Positions 17,651 through 26,369 of a stretch of 44,281 nt of DNA are shown piece by piece. The position numbers were made by a program, and so were the translations under genes. The stretch is from NCBI GenBank assembly GCA_023381615.1, contig JAMCQL010000044.1, forward strand, positions 1 through 44,281. Direction: 5' to 3'. Position 1 is the first letter of the stretch. Each line of letters begins with the position of its first letter. The stretch is from Bacteroidota bacterium. Its GTDB lineage: Bacteria > Bacteroidota > Ignavibacteria > Kryptoniales > JAKASW01. A model generated the notes under the pieces. That model did no database searches. It was not told where the DNA came from and saw only the letters and a list, made by a program, of their open reading frames with translations.

Positions 17651-18696
17651 CAGTGCACTTCTGTTGTTATGTAAGCCGTGATTGTCATTGCAACCATGTA
17701 GACGAGCACGGCAAGTCCAAACAAAGTAAAGAAGCGGCTCTTTTCTCCTCGCGAAGACTTTTTGTCAAGAAAAGGAACGAGAAGCCAGATTAACGCTCCA
17801 AGTGTTATGACACCCATAGCAACAATTTCCGGCACAGTTCTCAATGTCTGGAACACAAAGAGAAAATACCATTCCGGTTTTATTCCCGGTGGCGCCGGCA
17901 TGACGGGGTTCACTTTGCTTCCCAAATTTGCCGGAAAGATTGTGGCAAATGCGAGAAGTATTGCGAATCCGCCTGCCCAAACCGCTGCATCTCTCATTAC
18001 AAAATCCGGAAAGAATCTTGTCTGTTCCGTGTACCCTTTTTGAGACAGCGGAACACTCGTCCCTAATATCTGGCTCAACAAAACGTGAAGTGAGATGAGA
18101 ATTAAAGCGGTCAATGGCAATACAACCGTGTGAAGCGTAAACATTCTTGTTAATGTTGCAGCACCGACATCTGCTCCACCCTGCATGATTCGAGCCAGAA
18201 ATCCACCGATGCCGGGAATAACCAGTGGAGTATTCACTCCAACTTTCGTCGCGAAGTAGGACAGCGTGGTCCACGGTAAGAGATATCCTGTGAAAGAAAA
18301 TGCCAGAACCAAACCGAGGATGAGAATACCGAGTATCCACATCATTTCACGGGGCTTGCGATACGCCTTCATGAAGTAAGTGGAAAACATGTGGACGAAC
18401 ACGACAGCCACAAGGAAGTTAGCTCCCCAAAAATGAATCGACCTGATCAACCAGCCGTAATGCACACGCTCCATGATGTAGCGAACAGATTCGTTCGCGG
18501 TCGCCGGATTCGGTGAATAATAAAATGCGAGCATAATGCCCGTTATGATTTGGACAGTTATGAGAAACAGCGCGAGACCGCCAAAGTAATACCAGAAAGA
18601 ATGCTTGTGCTGAGAAATTGTCTTGTGCCGCACCCAATTGCGGATAGGAGCTAAATCAATTCGTTCATCGAAGAAATTGATTATCCGCTTTTTCAT
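17650..18696 (-). CDS. petB: Cytochrome b of a Rieske/cytochrome b quinol-oxidising complex
   Basis: A 348-residue fused cytochrome b with about seven membrane helices: four in the haem-binding b6-like half and three in the subunit-IV-like half. Haem ligands are H88 and H102 on helix B and H189 and H204 on helix D. The 14-residue gap between the helix-D histidines is the b6-type spacing rather than the mitochondrial 13. The quinol-site motif PEWY is at 274-277 (PPGIKPEWYFLF). The position of the cysteine that binds haem c(i) in true b6f (FYCLGG) is filled by Tyr (FWYYFGG), so a covalent extra haem is not expected. It lies 5 bp after the Rieske gene, and its stop overlaps a 52-residue membrane protein. 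The symbol petB is by analogy. Confidence 0.92.
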   Translation of the reverse strand: MKKRIINFFDERIDLAPIRNWVRHKTISQHKHSFWYYFGGLALFLITVQIITGIMLAFYYSPNPATANESVRYIMERVHYGWLIRSIHFWGANFLVAVVFVHMFSTYFMKAYRKPREMMWILGILILGLVLAFSFTGYLLPWTTLSYFATKVGVNTPLVIPGIGGFLARIMQGGADVGAATLTRMFTLHTVVLPLTALILISLHVLLSQILGTSVPLSQKGYTEQTRFFPDFVMRDAAVWAGGFAILLAFATIFPANLGSKVNPVMPAPPGIKPEWYFLFVFQTLRTVPEIVAMGVITLGALIWLLVPFLDKKSSRGEKSRFFTLFGLAVLVYMVAMTITAYITTEVH

Positions 18697-18701
18697 TTAA
18701 T

Positions 18702-19142
18702 TCATGCTATCCGATTTTGTATTGAAACAAAAATCTTATTCCCGGATAACGAGACGACATATACTGGCAGCGGCAGTGCCGCAGGACCTTTTAACACTTT
18801 ACCATTTATATCGAACTCGCTGCCATGACAATTGCAGTAAAAGAAATCTTTCGCCGGCTTAAATTCAACCGTGCATCCAAGATGCGTGCACTTTGCGGAC
18901 AGCGCTTTGTAATCGCCGTTTGGCAAACGCACAAGGACGGCAGGCCTGTCGAGAAATCTAAAAAACTTTGCCGAGTTTGGTTTCATCTCATCCGTTGTTG
19001 TGACAAAAACTTTCGTTGGTTCATCCGATGAGACCGATGGCGGAATCAAAAACCTTATCACGGGATACACGACATAGCCCGCAAGAACAGTCACGCCTGC
19101 TGTAAGCACTCGATTCAAGAATTGTCTTCTATTGGTTGCCAT
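18702..19142 (-). CDS. petC: Rieske [2Fe-2S] iron-sulfur protein
   Basis: A 146-residue Rieske subunit with an N-terminal twin-arginine/anchor segment (NRRQFLNRVLTAGVTVLAGY) and the two cluster boxes: C85-T-H87-L-G-C90 and C103-N-C105-H106-G-S. Ligands are C85, H87, C103 and H106, and C90-C105 form the usual disulfide. It transfers electrons from quinol bound to cytochrome b to a soluble or membrane cytochrome c. It is first in a Rieske-cytochrome b operon with no cytochrome c1 or f gene nearby, the minimal arrangement known from Chlorobi. AGGAAGA precedes the ATG. Confidence 0.93.
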   Translation of the reverse strand: MATNRRQFLNRVLTAGVTVLAGYVVYPVIRFLIPPSVSSDEPTKVFVTTTDEMKPNSAKFFRFLDRPAVLVRLPNGDYKALSAKCTHLGCTVEFKPAKDFFYCNCHGSEFDINGKVLKGPAALPLPVYVVSLSGNKIFVSIQNRIA

Positions 19143-19231
19143 ACAGTCTTCCTAACACAAAACTGTCCTTGTCTTGTTCCAAGTTTTGCCTTTTTGTAGA
19201 AATAAGTTTTGGAAGAAGTTTGGAAAGGAAT

Positions 19232-20131
19232 CTAAAGCATTATTTTTAGACTTCTGGGTACAACGCGTACCTCGAAGTCATTCACTTTATTCGGCGGGAT
19301 CTCGCCATCTCTGTGGATTGAAACCGGAATTTCGCTTTGTATTCTCGCGCGATTCGTCCTGACCATCGATACTTCGGGATGTTTTCCATGACTTCCGTTA
19401 AGTACGCTCGGCAAGACTTGTAACACGCGCTTTATTGAAACATCCGACACAATGCACGCATCCAAAAGTCCGTCATCAAGTTTTGCATTAGGGGTCAGCA
19501 GAAATCCGCCACCCGCAGATGTACCATTTCCTATTGCAACGAGAAAAGTCTTCTCGTCTATAACACGGTCGTCAAATTCAATTCTCATTTGCGCGGCTTT
19601 GTACTTTGAAAGAGTTTTCAAAAGTGCATATAGGTATCTTGATAAACCCTTTAGCTTGTGAACATTCAAACTTTCCCTGGCGACCTCAGCATCGAAACCG
19701 ACACCGACTCCATTCACAAATAGGAGTTCTTTGTTGTCGAGGTGGAGAGTCCCGACATCTATCAACTTCACTCTGCCGGCAACTGCTCTGTGAATATAAT
19801 CGTGCAGGCTTTTTAGCTTTCCCATTGCTCGAGCAAAGTCATTTCCCGTACCCGTGGGAATAACTCCCATCACTTTCTCATTCTTTAGTGCGCCGGCAGC
19901 GACTTCATTTACCGTTCCGTCACCTCCTACCGCCACTACAATGTCGAATTCTCCAGAACGATCATTAACAAGTTCCGTGGCATGCTCAGGCGCTTGCGTA
20001 ACCTGAAGATCGAAATTAATGCCCAGCTTTTTAGCAACTCCGATCAGGCGAGGCAGCACCTTCCGTGTCCTGCCGTTGCCTGAAACAGGATTCACAATGA
20101 ACTTGATCACCCTTTCGCCAACAGGTCTCAT
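19232..20131 (-). CDS. Diacylglycerol kinase-family lipid kinase (YegS/DgkB-like)
   Basis: A 299-residue lipid or sphingolipid kinase catalytic domain. Motifs seen are FIVNPVSGNG near the N-terminus, the nucleotide-binding VVAVGGDGTVNEVAAG, and VIPTGTGNDFARAMG. The C-terminal beta-sandwich (GNGTSAGGGFLLTPNAKLDDGLLDACIV) is the typical second domain. It phosphorylates a membrane lipid, possibly diacylglycerol; the substrate is not readable from sequence. No strong ribosome site precedes the ATG, which lies only 4 bp after the upstream exchanger gene's stop, so translation is probably coupled. Confidence 0.9.
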   Translation of the reverse strand: MRPVGERVIKFIVNPVSGNGRTRKVLPRLIGVAKKLGINFDLQVTQAPEHATELVNDRSGEFDIVVAVGGDGTVNEVAAGALKNEKVMGVIPTGTGNDFARAMGKLKSLHDYIHRAVAGRVKLIDVGTLHLDNKELLFVNGVGVGFDAEVARESLNVHKLKGLSRYLYALLKTLSKYKAAQMRIEFDDRVIDEKTFLVAIGNGTSAGGGFLLTPNAKLDDGLLDACIVSDVSIKRVLQVLPSVLNGSHGKHPEVSMVRTNRARIQSEIPVSIHRDGEIPPNKVNDFEVRVVPRSLKIML

Positions 20132-20135
20132 AATG

Positions 20136-21398
20136 TCAACCGTTCGAGCTCCTTTTCACTTTTGCCAATCGAATCGTCTCATTTATTCCATCGGCGATTC
20201 TAAATTCTTTCCAGTGCCTTACAATTTCATAAATTGCGAGGACACCAAAAATGACAGAGGTAATCAATCTCGAATTATCGCCGATAACCGGAAGTTGAGG
20301 CATAAAAGTAAAATTAACAGGATAAAGAAATTGAGCAAGCCAAAGGACAAACAAAATTATCGCATTTCCGCGAGTGAACTTCAGTTTAGCAAGAACGGCG
20401 CAGCCATAAAACGTCATCATCATCGAAAGCAGGATTTCTTCCCTGTGGTGAATGTCCAGCGGAATTGTCGAAACTCTTCCCATAGAAAGTGAATAGACAA
20501 TCGGAATCATAGAAACCAAGAGTGTCCACTGGTTCACCTTGCTGCTGATCATATTCAGAAGAGCCATCGGCGCCAAACGAATTGTCCGAGCCCAATAGAA
20601 AGCCGTGACCTTCTCAGGAAATTCCGAAAGAAATGGCGCTACCCACTGAACGAACACAAATGCGCTTATTCCAGCGGCGGCGGCCACTTCTTTCATACTG
20701 TTCAGAAACGGATCTGCAACTGCCCACATCGTCGCGCCGCCAACAAGGAAAAGGACAAACAGCAATATCCCTCGCTTCTTGCCGTCTTCGACGGAAACAA
20801 GAGAGCGAGGCATTGACAACAAATCCTCCTTTTTCTCTTCTTCTTCTTCTGGCAAAACTCTAAGAATGTACATATACCCGACAAACACAAACCCCAAGAA
20901 AATTCCATCGTAGATTTGGAGATCTCGTTTCAGTAAAACCACGATGAAATAAAGCGAAGAAATAAGCAGCGCGGCGACTTCGACAATGTTTTCAGGACGC
21001 AGTTCAATTACGTCAATTTTCTCTTTGTTCCTAATTCTGGAATAAATATCCGTAGTTATGAAAATCAGCGGCCAGCCGACTCCCATCAGCAATCTGTTTG
21101 ACCCCGTGAAATTTGCCATCATGAGGTCTATATCTTTTCTCCATGCGATGACGGCTTCCACCATAAACTCAGGCACAACCTGCAGAAGCGCCACGATCGC
21201 GACGGCGAGTCCTTGGCTTATGCTGAACTCAGCTGCCTCCGCCGCCCAGCTAATAACCAGCGCAGAGACTACTACAGCACTAAAACAAAAGAACGCTATT
21301 AGCCCAGCGTTGCTTAATGTGAAAACGCGCAGCCACACAGACACAGCAACGCTGTACAAAGACATGAAAAGGAAGTAATAGCCGTAGCGCGACTTCAT
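20136..21398 (-). CDS. Sodium/calcium exchanger-like (CaCA family) membrane protein
   Basis: A 420-residue polytopic protein with two inverted alpha-repeat-like regions. The first is near residues 50-110 (LAVAIVALLQVVPEFMVEAV, then ANFTGSNRLLMGVG) and the second near 245-300 (WVAPFLSEFPEKVTAFYWA, then LLNMISSKVNQWTLL). The acidic residue in each repeat (VPEF, LSEFPE) and the following Asn/Ser-rich half match the ion-binding layout of CaCA exchangers. The middle loop is very acidic (EEEEEKKED). The ion is inferred. Its ATG overlaps the upstream stop by one base. The mix of genes in this operon (NanE-like, DapB-like, exchanger, lipid kinase) gives no clear joint role. Confidence 0.78.
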   Translation of the reverse strand: MKSRYGYYFLFMSLYSVAVSVWLRVFTLSNAGLIAFFCFSAVVVSALVISWAAEAAEFSISQGLAVAIVALLQVVPEFMVEAVIAWRKDIDLMMANFTGSNRLLMGVGWPLIFITTDIYSRIRNKEKIDVIELRPENIVEVAALLISSLYFIVVLLKRDLQIYDGIFLGFVFVGYMYILRVLPEEEEEKKEDLLSMPRSLVSVEDGKKRGILLFVLFLVGGATMWAVADPFLNSMKEVAAAAGISAFVFVQWVAPFLSEFPEKVTAFYWARTIRLAPMALLNMISSKVNQWTLLVSMIPIVYSLSMGRVSTIPLDIHHREEILLSMMMTFYGCAVLAKLKFTRGNAIILFVLWLAQFLYPVNFTFMPQLPVIGDNSRLITSVIFGVLAIYEIVRHWKEFRIADGINETIRLAKVKRSSNG

Positions 21399-22447
21399 TA
21401 TGAGATGTGATTCAGAGTGAAATGAGGAATTCTCATATCGGCCATATCATGATAGCCGGGCTCCGAGTCGAGCAAATATTCGAGTTGGTTTAAAACTAAA
21501 CCGACGGTTGCGGTGTCGCCCATGATGCCGTTGTTGATCACAACATTCACGGGAGGATCGCCGTCGATGAAAATCGCATCGTATTCAATTGAGGCATCTA
21601 TTCTCATTGTCAATCGCAGCGACAGAATAGCTTGTCCCTGCTTCTCGACGACTACTTCATGTCTCACGCCGATTACGTGGTTCATCGCGACAAAGACATC
21701 ATCGCCATGATAATCATGATCCGCGATAACAGGTTGAATAGTCGAACGGATATTATCGTACTTAATATCAAGATGGTGTGCGACAAATTCTGCGGAATCG
21801 GTCAAGCCGACGGGTCCAAACCTCCCGCTTTCAGTCTCTTTCATAAATTCTTGACGGGTTAAGCCGACTCCCAACTTTCTTTGAAGGGCAAGCCTTCGAC
21901 GACTTAGGTTTACCATGCGTTCTACGCGAATATTTGTGATTGAAACGCAAGGCGCTGTAAACATCAAAACTAAGCTATCCATTACGAAACCAGGGTTGAC
22001 GCCAGTAGCCAACAACCGCAAGTGCTTTCGTTTTGCGGCAGCATCTAACTTCCGGAACAGTTTTGGATCACGCTGGCGCAGAAAAAACATCTCTTCCGCT
22101 GTCGTGATAACGTTGTATCCCTTATCAAGCAGTTGAAGAACCTGTTCACCAGCTTCAGGCATGAATGAAACCGTGGAATGAACGACGACATCTGCCTTCT
22201 TCCGTTTCAAATCATCTATCGAGCCAACAATGGATAGATTGAAAATGCCTCCGGTCGCCGAAGGCAGGCTTGCCGCAGGTGAACCCTTCGGCTCTAACAG
22301 CTCACCAATATCTTTATGAATTTTGTCCGGTGCGCTGTCTACGCAGCCAACTATTTCGAAACGATCATCATGCTTAAGAAGAGCTTTGGCAATATTGATA
22401 CCAATTTGTCCAAGTCCGACTTGAATTACTTTAATTTTCCTTTTCAT
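21398..22447 (-). CDS. DapB-N-like NAD(P)-dependent oxidoreductase (diaminopentanoate dehydrogenase-like)
   Basis: A 349-residue protein with an N-terminal Rossmann fold (VGLGQIG, residues 10-16; GCVDSAPDK) and a dihydrodipicolinate reductase-like core (VVHSTVSFMPEAGEQVL, NVITTAEEMFF, LLATGVNPGFVMDSL). The GVNPGF block and overall length fit the group containing 2,4-diaminopentanoate dehydrogenase rather than true DapB, which is about 250 residues. Substrate unknown. It overlaps the NanE-like gene by 17 bp, so the two are probably made together and may act in one pathway. Confidence 0.75.
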   Translation of the reverse strand: MKRKIKVIQVGLGQIGINIAKALLKHDDRFEIVGCVDSAPDKIHKDIGELLEPKGSPAASLPSATGGIFNLSIVGSIDDLKRKKADVVVHSTVSFMPEAGEQVLQLLDKGYNVITTAEEMFFLRQRDPKLFRKLDAAAKRKHLRLLATGVNPGFVMDSLVLMFTAPCVSITNIRVERMVNLSRRRLALQRKLGVGLTRQEFMKETESGRFGPVGLTDSAEFVAHHLDIKYDNIRSTIQPVIADHDYHGDDVFVAMNHVIGVRHEVVVEKQGQAILSLRLTMRIDASIEYDAIFIDGDPPVNVVINNGIMGDTATVGLVLNQLEYLLDSEPGYHDMADMRIPHFTLNHIS

Positions 22448-23153
22448 TGCGTTTAGGTCTCGTCTGAATCTCGTGAATGAACATTTGTGTTATTACAGTC
22501 GGTCTTGTAATTGCGGCGCCGACGACAACCGCATAAGCTCCAAGGTCAAAAGCATGTGCTGCCTCGGCAGGAAGCAAGATTCTCCCTTCCGCGATCACCG
22601 GTATGACAAGGGACTCCGAAAGCCGCTCAAGCAAATCGAAATCCACTCCTTCTCTTCCCTTTTGCGCAGTCGCAGGAGTGTAACCGGAAAGTGTGGTCGA
22701 AACAATATCAGCGCCGAGTTCCGCTGCTTGCACACCTTCTTCAAAAGCAGAAACATCGGCAAGTAAAAGCGTTCCCGGATGGTTTACTCGCACTCGCCGC
22801 AGGAATTCAAACCCTGTGAGTCCGTTTGGACGAACCCGTTCTGTAACGTCGAGCGCGACGATGTCTGCTCCAGCCTCAATTATGTCATCTACTTCTTTGA
22901 AATCACCTGTGATCAAAACAGAACCATCAGGATATGCTGACTGGATAAGGCCTATTACCGGAAGACTGACTTTAGACTTAACGGCCTTTATATTGTTTTT
23001 GCCCTCAGTGCGAATTCCAGCCGCTCCACCCATCTGCGCGGATAAAGCAAAAAGCGCAACGTGTTCCGGCTGGTTGAACGGGTCACTGGCTTCAAATTGA
23101 CAGGAGACAATCAAACCATTCTTTACATTTGCGACAGAGTTTAAATATTCCAT
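22431..23153 (-). CDS. NanE-like ManNAc-6-phosphate 2-epimerase homologue lacking the catalytic lysine
   Basis: A TIM-barrel protein of 240 residues that aligns along its length with NanE: NGLIVSCQ, AAGIRTEG (R48), IVALDVTERVRPNG, LADVSAFEEG (D133), STTLSGYTP, VIAEGRI (E189), VVGAAITRP. In NanE the segment IIGIIKRN carries the catalytic lysine (K66 in the C. perfringens enzyme, from memory). Here the aligned segment reads VIGLIQSAYPDGS, with Gln71 in place of Lys. Either the reaction has changed or another residue compensates. Gene overlap with the DapB-like oxidoreductase hints at a different pathway. The family call is firm; activity on ManNAc-6-P is doubtful. Confidence 0.82.
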   Translation of the reverse strand: MEYLNSVANVKNGLIVSCQFEASDPFNQPEHVALFALSAQMGGAAGIRTEGKNNIKAVKSKVSLPVIGLIQSAYPDGSVLITGDFKEVDDIIEAGADIVALDVTERVRPNGLTGFEFLRRVRVNHPGTLLLADVSAFEEGVQAAELGADIVSTTLSGYTPATAQKGREGVDFDLLERLSESLVIPVIAEGRILLPAEAAHAFDLGAYAVVVGAAITRPTVITQMFIHEIQTRPKRNEKEN

Positions 23154-23199
23154 TGTGCCTTCCCGACTATATTTTTTAGTTCATTATTCACTTCTGTAT

Positions 23200-23925
23200 T
23201 TACCATTTTAATAAAATATACTTGGCAACTTCAAATGCTGTGAAAAGCACGACCGAAGAAATTGCAGCGAAAGCCGCAACGAGGATCTTCGAGCCGAACA
23301 ATACTTGCGTGAGGCGTACGGCGAAAAAAAATGCCGCCGTGCCGAATACAAAATCGAGAAATCCGAGAAAATAAAACGGCAGTGGATTTATGACTTGGGG
23401 CGAAGGGTTGTTCGAAAAAAGATACGCTCCAAACACAGCTATTTCAGTCGGAAGAAAGATTATCGCGCTGACGGCAATCGGATGCAAACTGTAGATGATT
23501 CCTGAAGCAAAACCTTTGAATGAGGCGCCAGTCCGCTTCAGCCGCACGATCAGATAGTTGAGCGCAGAAATCAGGTAGATGCTCGGAAGAAATACTATGA
23601 CAGCAAGGCTAACTCCTACATTGAGAAGTCTCGGTAATTCAACCGAGTAGATGTCGGCGGCTTTCACAACAAACAAGAAAAGGAAACTCAAGCCGACAGC
23701 TTCTAAAATTGCGAGTAAAATAGTGTAGTTTCGATGCGTGGCAAGAACGATTCTGCGCAAAGTGAAATCAGGATAACGCCATAAATTAAACAACGTAGAA
23801 AAGAGATCGAGCGTCCTGACGTTCTGCTGCAAATAACTTCCACAGGAAATACATCGCATGGAAAAATCTAAATTGTCTGCGTTGCATACAGGGCACTTAG
23901 TCAACAGCAAGCCATCCCCCCGCAT
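23200..23925 (-). CDS. Yip1-like membrane protein with N-terminal zinc ribbon
   Basis: A 241-residue protein. Residues 11-28 form a zinc ribbon (CPVC...CISC), followed by five or six hydrophobic segments of the Yip1 type (LLAILEAVGLSFLFLFVV, SLAVIVFLPSIYLISALNYL, FYFLGFLDFVFGTAAFFF). Bacterial Yip1-domain proteins of this form have no assigned function. It lies 36 bp after tryptophanase and may be co-transcribed. The ribosome site before the ATG at 23925 is weak. Confidence 0.72.
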   Translation of the reverse strand: MRGDGLLLTKCPVCNADNLDFSMRCISCGSYLQQNVRTLDLFSTLFNLWRYPDFTLRRIVLATHRNYTILLAILEAVGLSFLFLFVVKAADIYSVELPRLLNVGVSLAVIVFLPSIYLISALNYLIVRLKRTGASFKGFASGIIYSLHPIAVSAIIFLPTEIAVFGAYLFSNNPSPQVINPLPFYFLGFLDFVFGTAAFFFAVRLTQVLFGSKILVAAFAAISSVVLFTAFEVAKYILLKW

Positions 23926-23961
23926 ACCAGAAATAGGAAAAATCTATGACTAACCGTACAA

Positions 23962-25356
23962 CTATATCGAATGAGTTTCCTCCATTGCCATTGGCTCGAA
24001 GTGCGCCGTGAAATGACGAAGATAAGGAGGTTCATAGGTAATTCTATAGCCGGGAATTTTCGCTCGTCGTTTGTACACTTCAATTATTATTTCAGCGGCA
24101 TAATCGATGTGACTTTGCGTGTATACTCTCCTCGGAACGGCAAGCCGGACAAGCTCGAGTTGAGCCGCGTTGAATTGCCCGTCAACTTCTTTCCCGAACA
24201 TAACGGAACCAATTTCTACGCTTCGGATGCCGCCTTCCAGATACATTTCGACGGCGATTGCCTGTCCGGGATAAGCATGTGATGGAACGTGCGGAAGAAA
24301 TCTTTTTGCATCGAGAAAGACCGCGTGCCCGCCGATCGGCACCAAAACTGGAACACCTTCTTTCAGTAACTTGTTGCCGAAATATTCTATAGAGCGTATC
24401 CTGTACTTTAAATAATCTTCATCGAGGACTTCGACGAGACCTTGTGTCATAGCCTCCAAATCACGGCCTGCCAAACCACCGTATGTCGGAAAGCCTTCGG
24501 TCATAATAAGAAGACTTCGCGCTTTCTCCGCAATTGCCGAGTTGTTCAGTGCGAGAAATCCACCGATGTTCACAAGCCCGTCTTTCTTTGCACTCATCGT
24601 GCATCCGTCGGTACAACTGAACATTTCCTGAGCAATTTCTTTCACACTCTTGTTCTCGTATCCCGGCTCACGAAGTTTTATGAAGAATGCATTCTCTGCA
24701 AACCTGCAGGCGTCGAGAAACAAAGGAATGTTGTATTTGTTGAGAAGAGCTCTGGTCTCTCTTATGTTCTTCATGCTGACAGGCTGACCTCCAACCGAAT
24801 TGTTTGTCACAGTCAGAATGCACAGTGGAATCTTATCGGCGCCGACCCTCTTGATTAGATCTTCCAACTTGTTCAGATCAATATTGCCTTTGAAATCAGC
24901 GTACTTGTCGGTCTCAAGCGCAGCTGAAATCGGCAAGTCAACGGCGGTAGAACCCGAAAATTCTACGTTGGCGCGGGTCGTATCAAAGTGAGTGTTGTTC
25001 GGAATAATTTTTCCGGGGCCGCCGACAACCGTGAAGAGAATTTTCTCGGCGGCCCTTCCTTGATGAGTCGGAATTACATTCTTAAGTCCAGTAAGTTCTT
25101 TGACAACTTTTTCAAATTTGAAAAAGCTCCTCGACCCCGCATAGGATTCATCGCCATCCATCAATGCCGCCCACTGTTTCGAGCTCATCGCGGCGGTTCC
25201 TGAATCCGTCAACAGGTCGATCAAAACATCATCGGCTTTCAGCAAGAAAAGATTGTAGTAAGCTTCTCGGAGCACCTGCTCGCGATATTCACGAGTAGAG
25301 AAATTGATCGGCTCAACAGATTTGATCTTGAATGGTTCAATAATTGTTTTTGTCAT
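23962..25356 (-). CDS. tnaA: Tryptophanase (tryptophan indole-lyase)
   Basis: PLP-dependent beta-eliminating lyase of 464 residues that splits tryptophan to indole, pyruvate and ammonia. The PLP lysine is K258 in MSAKKDG; LLTDSGT, IPTHQGRAAE, FPTYGGLAGRD and VRLAVPRRVYTQSHID are family blocks. Tyrosine phenol-lyase is very similar, so specificity residues matter. At the position of the TPL arginine (SMERG) this protein has Ile382 (SVEIGS), as in tryptophanase (AVEIGS), and in place of the TPL FTTTR it has FDTTR (D125), like tryptophanase FDTT. Both point to tryptophanase. Its ATG overlaps the stop of the upstream pilin-like gene (ATGA). Confidence 0.87.
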   Translation of the reverse strand: MTKTIIEPFKIKSVEPINFSTREYREQVLREAYYNLFLLKADDVLIDLLTDSGTAAMSSKQWAALMDGDESYAGSRSFFKFEKVVKELTGLKNVIPTHQGRAAEKILFTVVGGPGKIIPNNTHFDTTRANVEFSGSTAVDLPISAALETDKYADFKGNIDLNKLEDLIKRVGADKIPLCILTVTNNSVGGQPVSMKNIRETRALLNKYNIPLFLDACRFAENAFFIKLREPGYENKSVKEIAQEMFSCTDGCTMSAKKDGLVNIGGFLALNNSAIAEKARSLLIMTEGFPTYGGLAGRDLEAMTQGLVEVLDEDYLKYRIRSIEYFGNKLLKEGVPVLVPIGGHAVFLDAKRFLPHVPSHAYPGQAIAVEMYLEGGIRSVEIGSVMFGKEVDGQFNAAQLELVRLAVPRRVYTQSHIDYAAEIIIEVYKRRAKIPGYRITYEPPYLRHFTAHFEPMAMEETHSI

Positions 25357-25727
25357 CTTACTACGCTAAAAGATCCTATTGAATCCGGATAGACATTCAC
25401 AGCGACGGTAAAATTCAGATATCCAATTGCCTGCAGTTGGAGAAGTCCACTGTTTGCTGAAACCACTTGATACTTGGCAAGATCAGTGGAATCAGGTTGA
25501 GAAATAGTCGCCAAAGTAAAACCGGTGAACGACCTATTTCCGCCCCCCATTGTTGGAGGTTTTCTATACCATCCTTGTGCCGTCGCTGCGATGTGGTTAA
25601 GCTCGTTTATAACCTCATTGATGTCAGTGTCCTGTTGATTCGACTTGAAATACACCACGGCGAGCGCAATAGCCACTGCGACAATTATCGCCACAAGGAC
25701 GAACAAAAGCAGTTGTTGCGTTCCCAT
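25353..25727 (-). CDS. Single-span pilin-like protein, function unknown
   Basis: A 124-residue protein beginning with a long hydrophobic helix (LLLFVLVAIIVAVAIALAVV) and continuing into a polar domain (NELNHIAATAQGWYRKP, GGGNRSFTGFTL). The layout, a helix followed by a region rich in Ala, Gln and Tyr and then a small beta domain, is like type IV pilins or pseudopilins, but there is no clear prepilin cleavage site before the helix. The stop overlaps the tnaA start by four bases (ATGA) and AGGAGC precedes its own start. The coupling to tnaA is puzzling and may be only an operon accident. Confidence 0.6.
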   Translation of the reverse strand: MGTQQLLLFVLVAIIVAVAIALAVVYFKSNQQDTDINEVINELNHIAATAQGWYRKPPTMGGGNRSFTGFTLATISQPDSTDLAKYQVVSANSGLLQLQAIGYLNFTVAVNVYPDSIGSFSVVR

Positions 25728-25742
25728 GCTTGAGCTCCTCTT

Positions 25743-26357
25743 TTAAAAATAGACTGCTAAAGTCAAACCTGCAGTTTGGAAACCGAGTTTGAATTCACTC
25801 TGGTCAGGGTTACCGGTGCTTGTGACGCTTGTGGTTGAAAAGCCAAATTGATATTCGGCGCTCAGACTAACACTTTGGTTGAAAAAGTATTCGACACCAG
25901 CGAGCGCTCCCAATCCAAGTGTTGTACTGCTTGACTTATTTTCGCCAGCAGAATTCCCCACCGGTACTGAGCCCTTAGCGGTCTCGCTGCCGGAAGTGAA
26001 AGAAATGGCTCCTCCTAAGTACGGACTCACATTTGAGGCTACAGGAACATGATACTCAAGGCCTCCTCCAATTCCGAATGCCGTTTTACTGTCGGTGGCG
26101 TCCGTGAATCCCGCTGTGCCCTTTGCAGTCGTGTTGTCTATCCCGAATAGCAACATCGCTCTGACGGCCATTCCATCTGACAAGAAATATTTCCCGCCTA
26201 TTCCACCCTGATATTCCGTAAGGCTGATTGCGCTCAGGCCGGTGAAGTTGAATAAAAGTGCCTTCTCTCCTTTTGCCGCCACTTTCAACTGTTGCGATTT
26301 TGCCTGAGGAGCAGCTAATAATACTGCCGTGACGAATACTAAGATTAAGTTACGCAT
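25743..26357 (-). CDS. Outer-membrane beta-barrel protein
   Basis: A 204-residue protein with a Sec signal peptide (LILVFVTAVLLAAPQAKSQ) and an OmpA-like/OMP_b-brl eight-stranded barrel. Evidence is the alternating-strand pattern (AFGIGGGLEYHVPV, LGLGALAGVEYFF, VSLSAEYQFGFS) and the C-terminal strand ending in aromatic YF (TAGLTLAVYF), the usual outer-membrane insertion signal. Ligand or role unknown. It leads the unit running into the pilin-like gene (15 bp away) and tnaA. Confidence 0.82.
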   Translation of the reverse strand: MRNLILVFVTAVLLAAPQAKSQQLKVAAKGEKALLFNFTGLSAISLTEYQGGIGGKYFLSDGMAVRAMLLFGIDNTTAKGTAGFTDATDSKTAFGIGGGLEYHVPVASNVSPYLGGAISFTSGSETAKGSVPVGNSAGENKSSSTTLGLGALAGVEYFFNQSVSLSAEYQFGFSTTSVTSTGNPDQSEFKLGFQTAGLTLAVYF

Positions 26358-26369
26358 ACCGAGTACCTC

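Noticed and set aside
23962..25356. Tyrosine phenol-lyase instead of tryptophanase
   Set aside because: Ile382 and Asp125 occupy positions that are Arg and Thr in tyrosine phenol-lyase.
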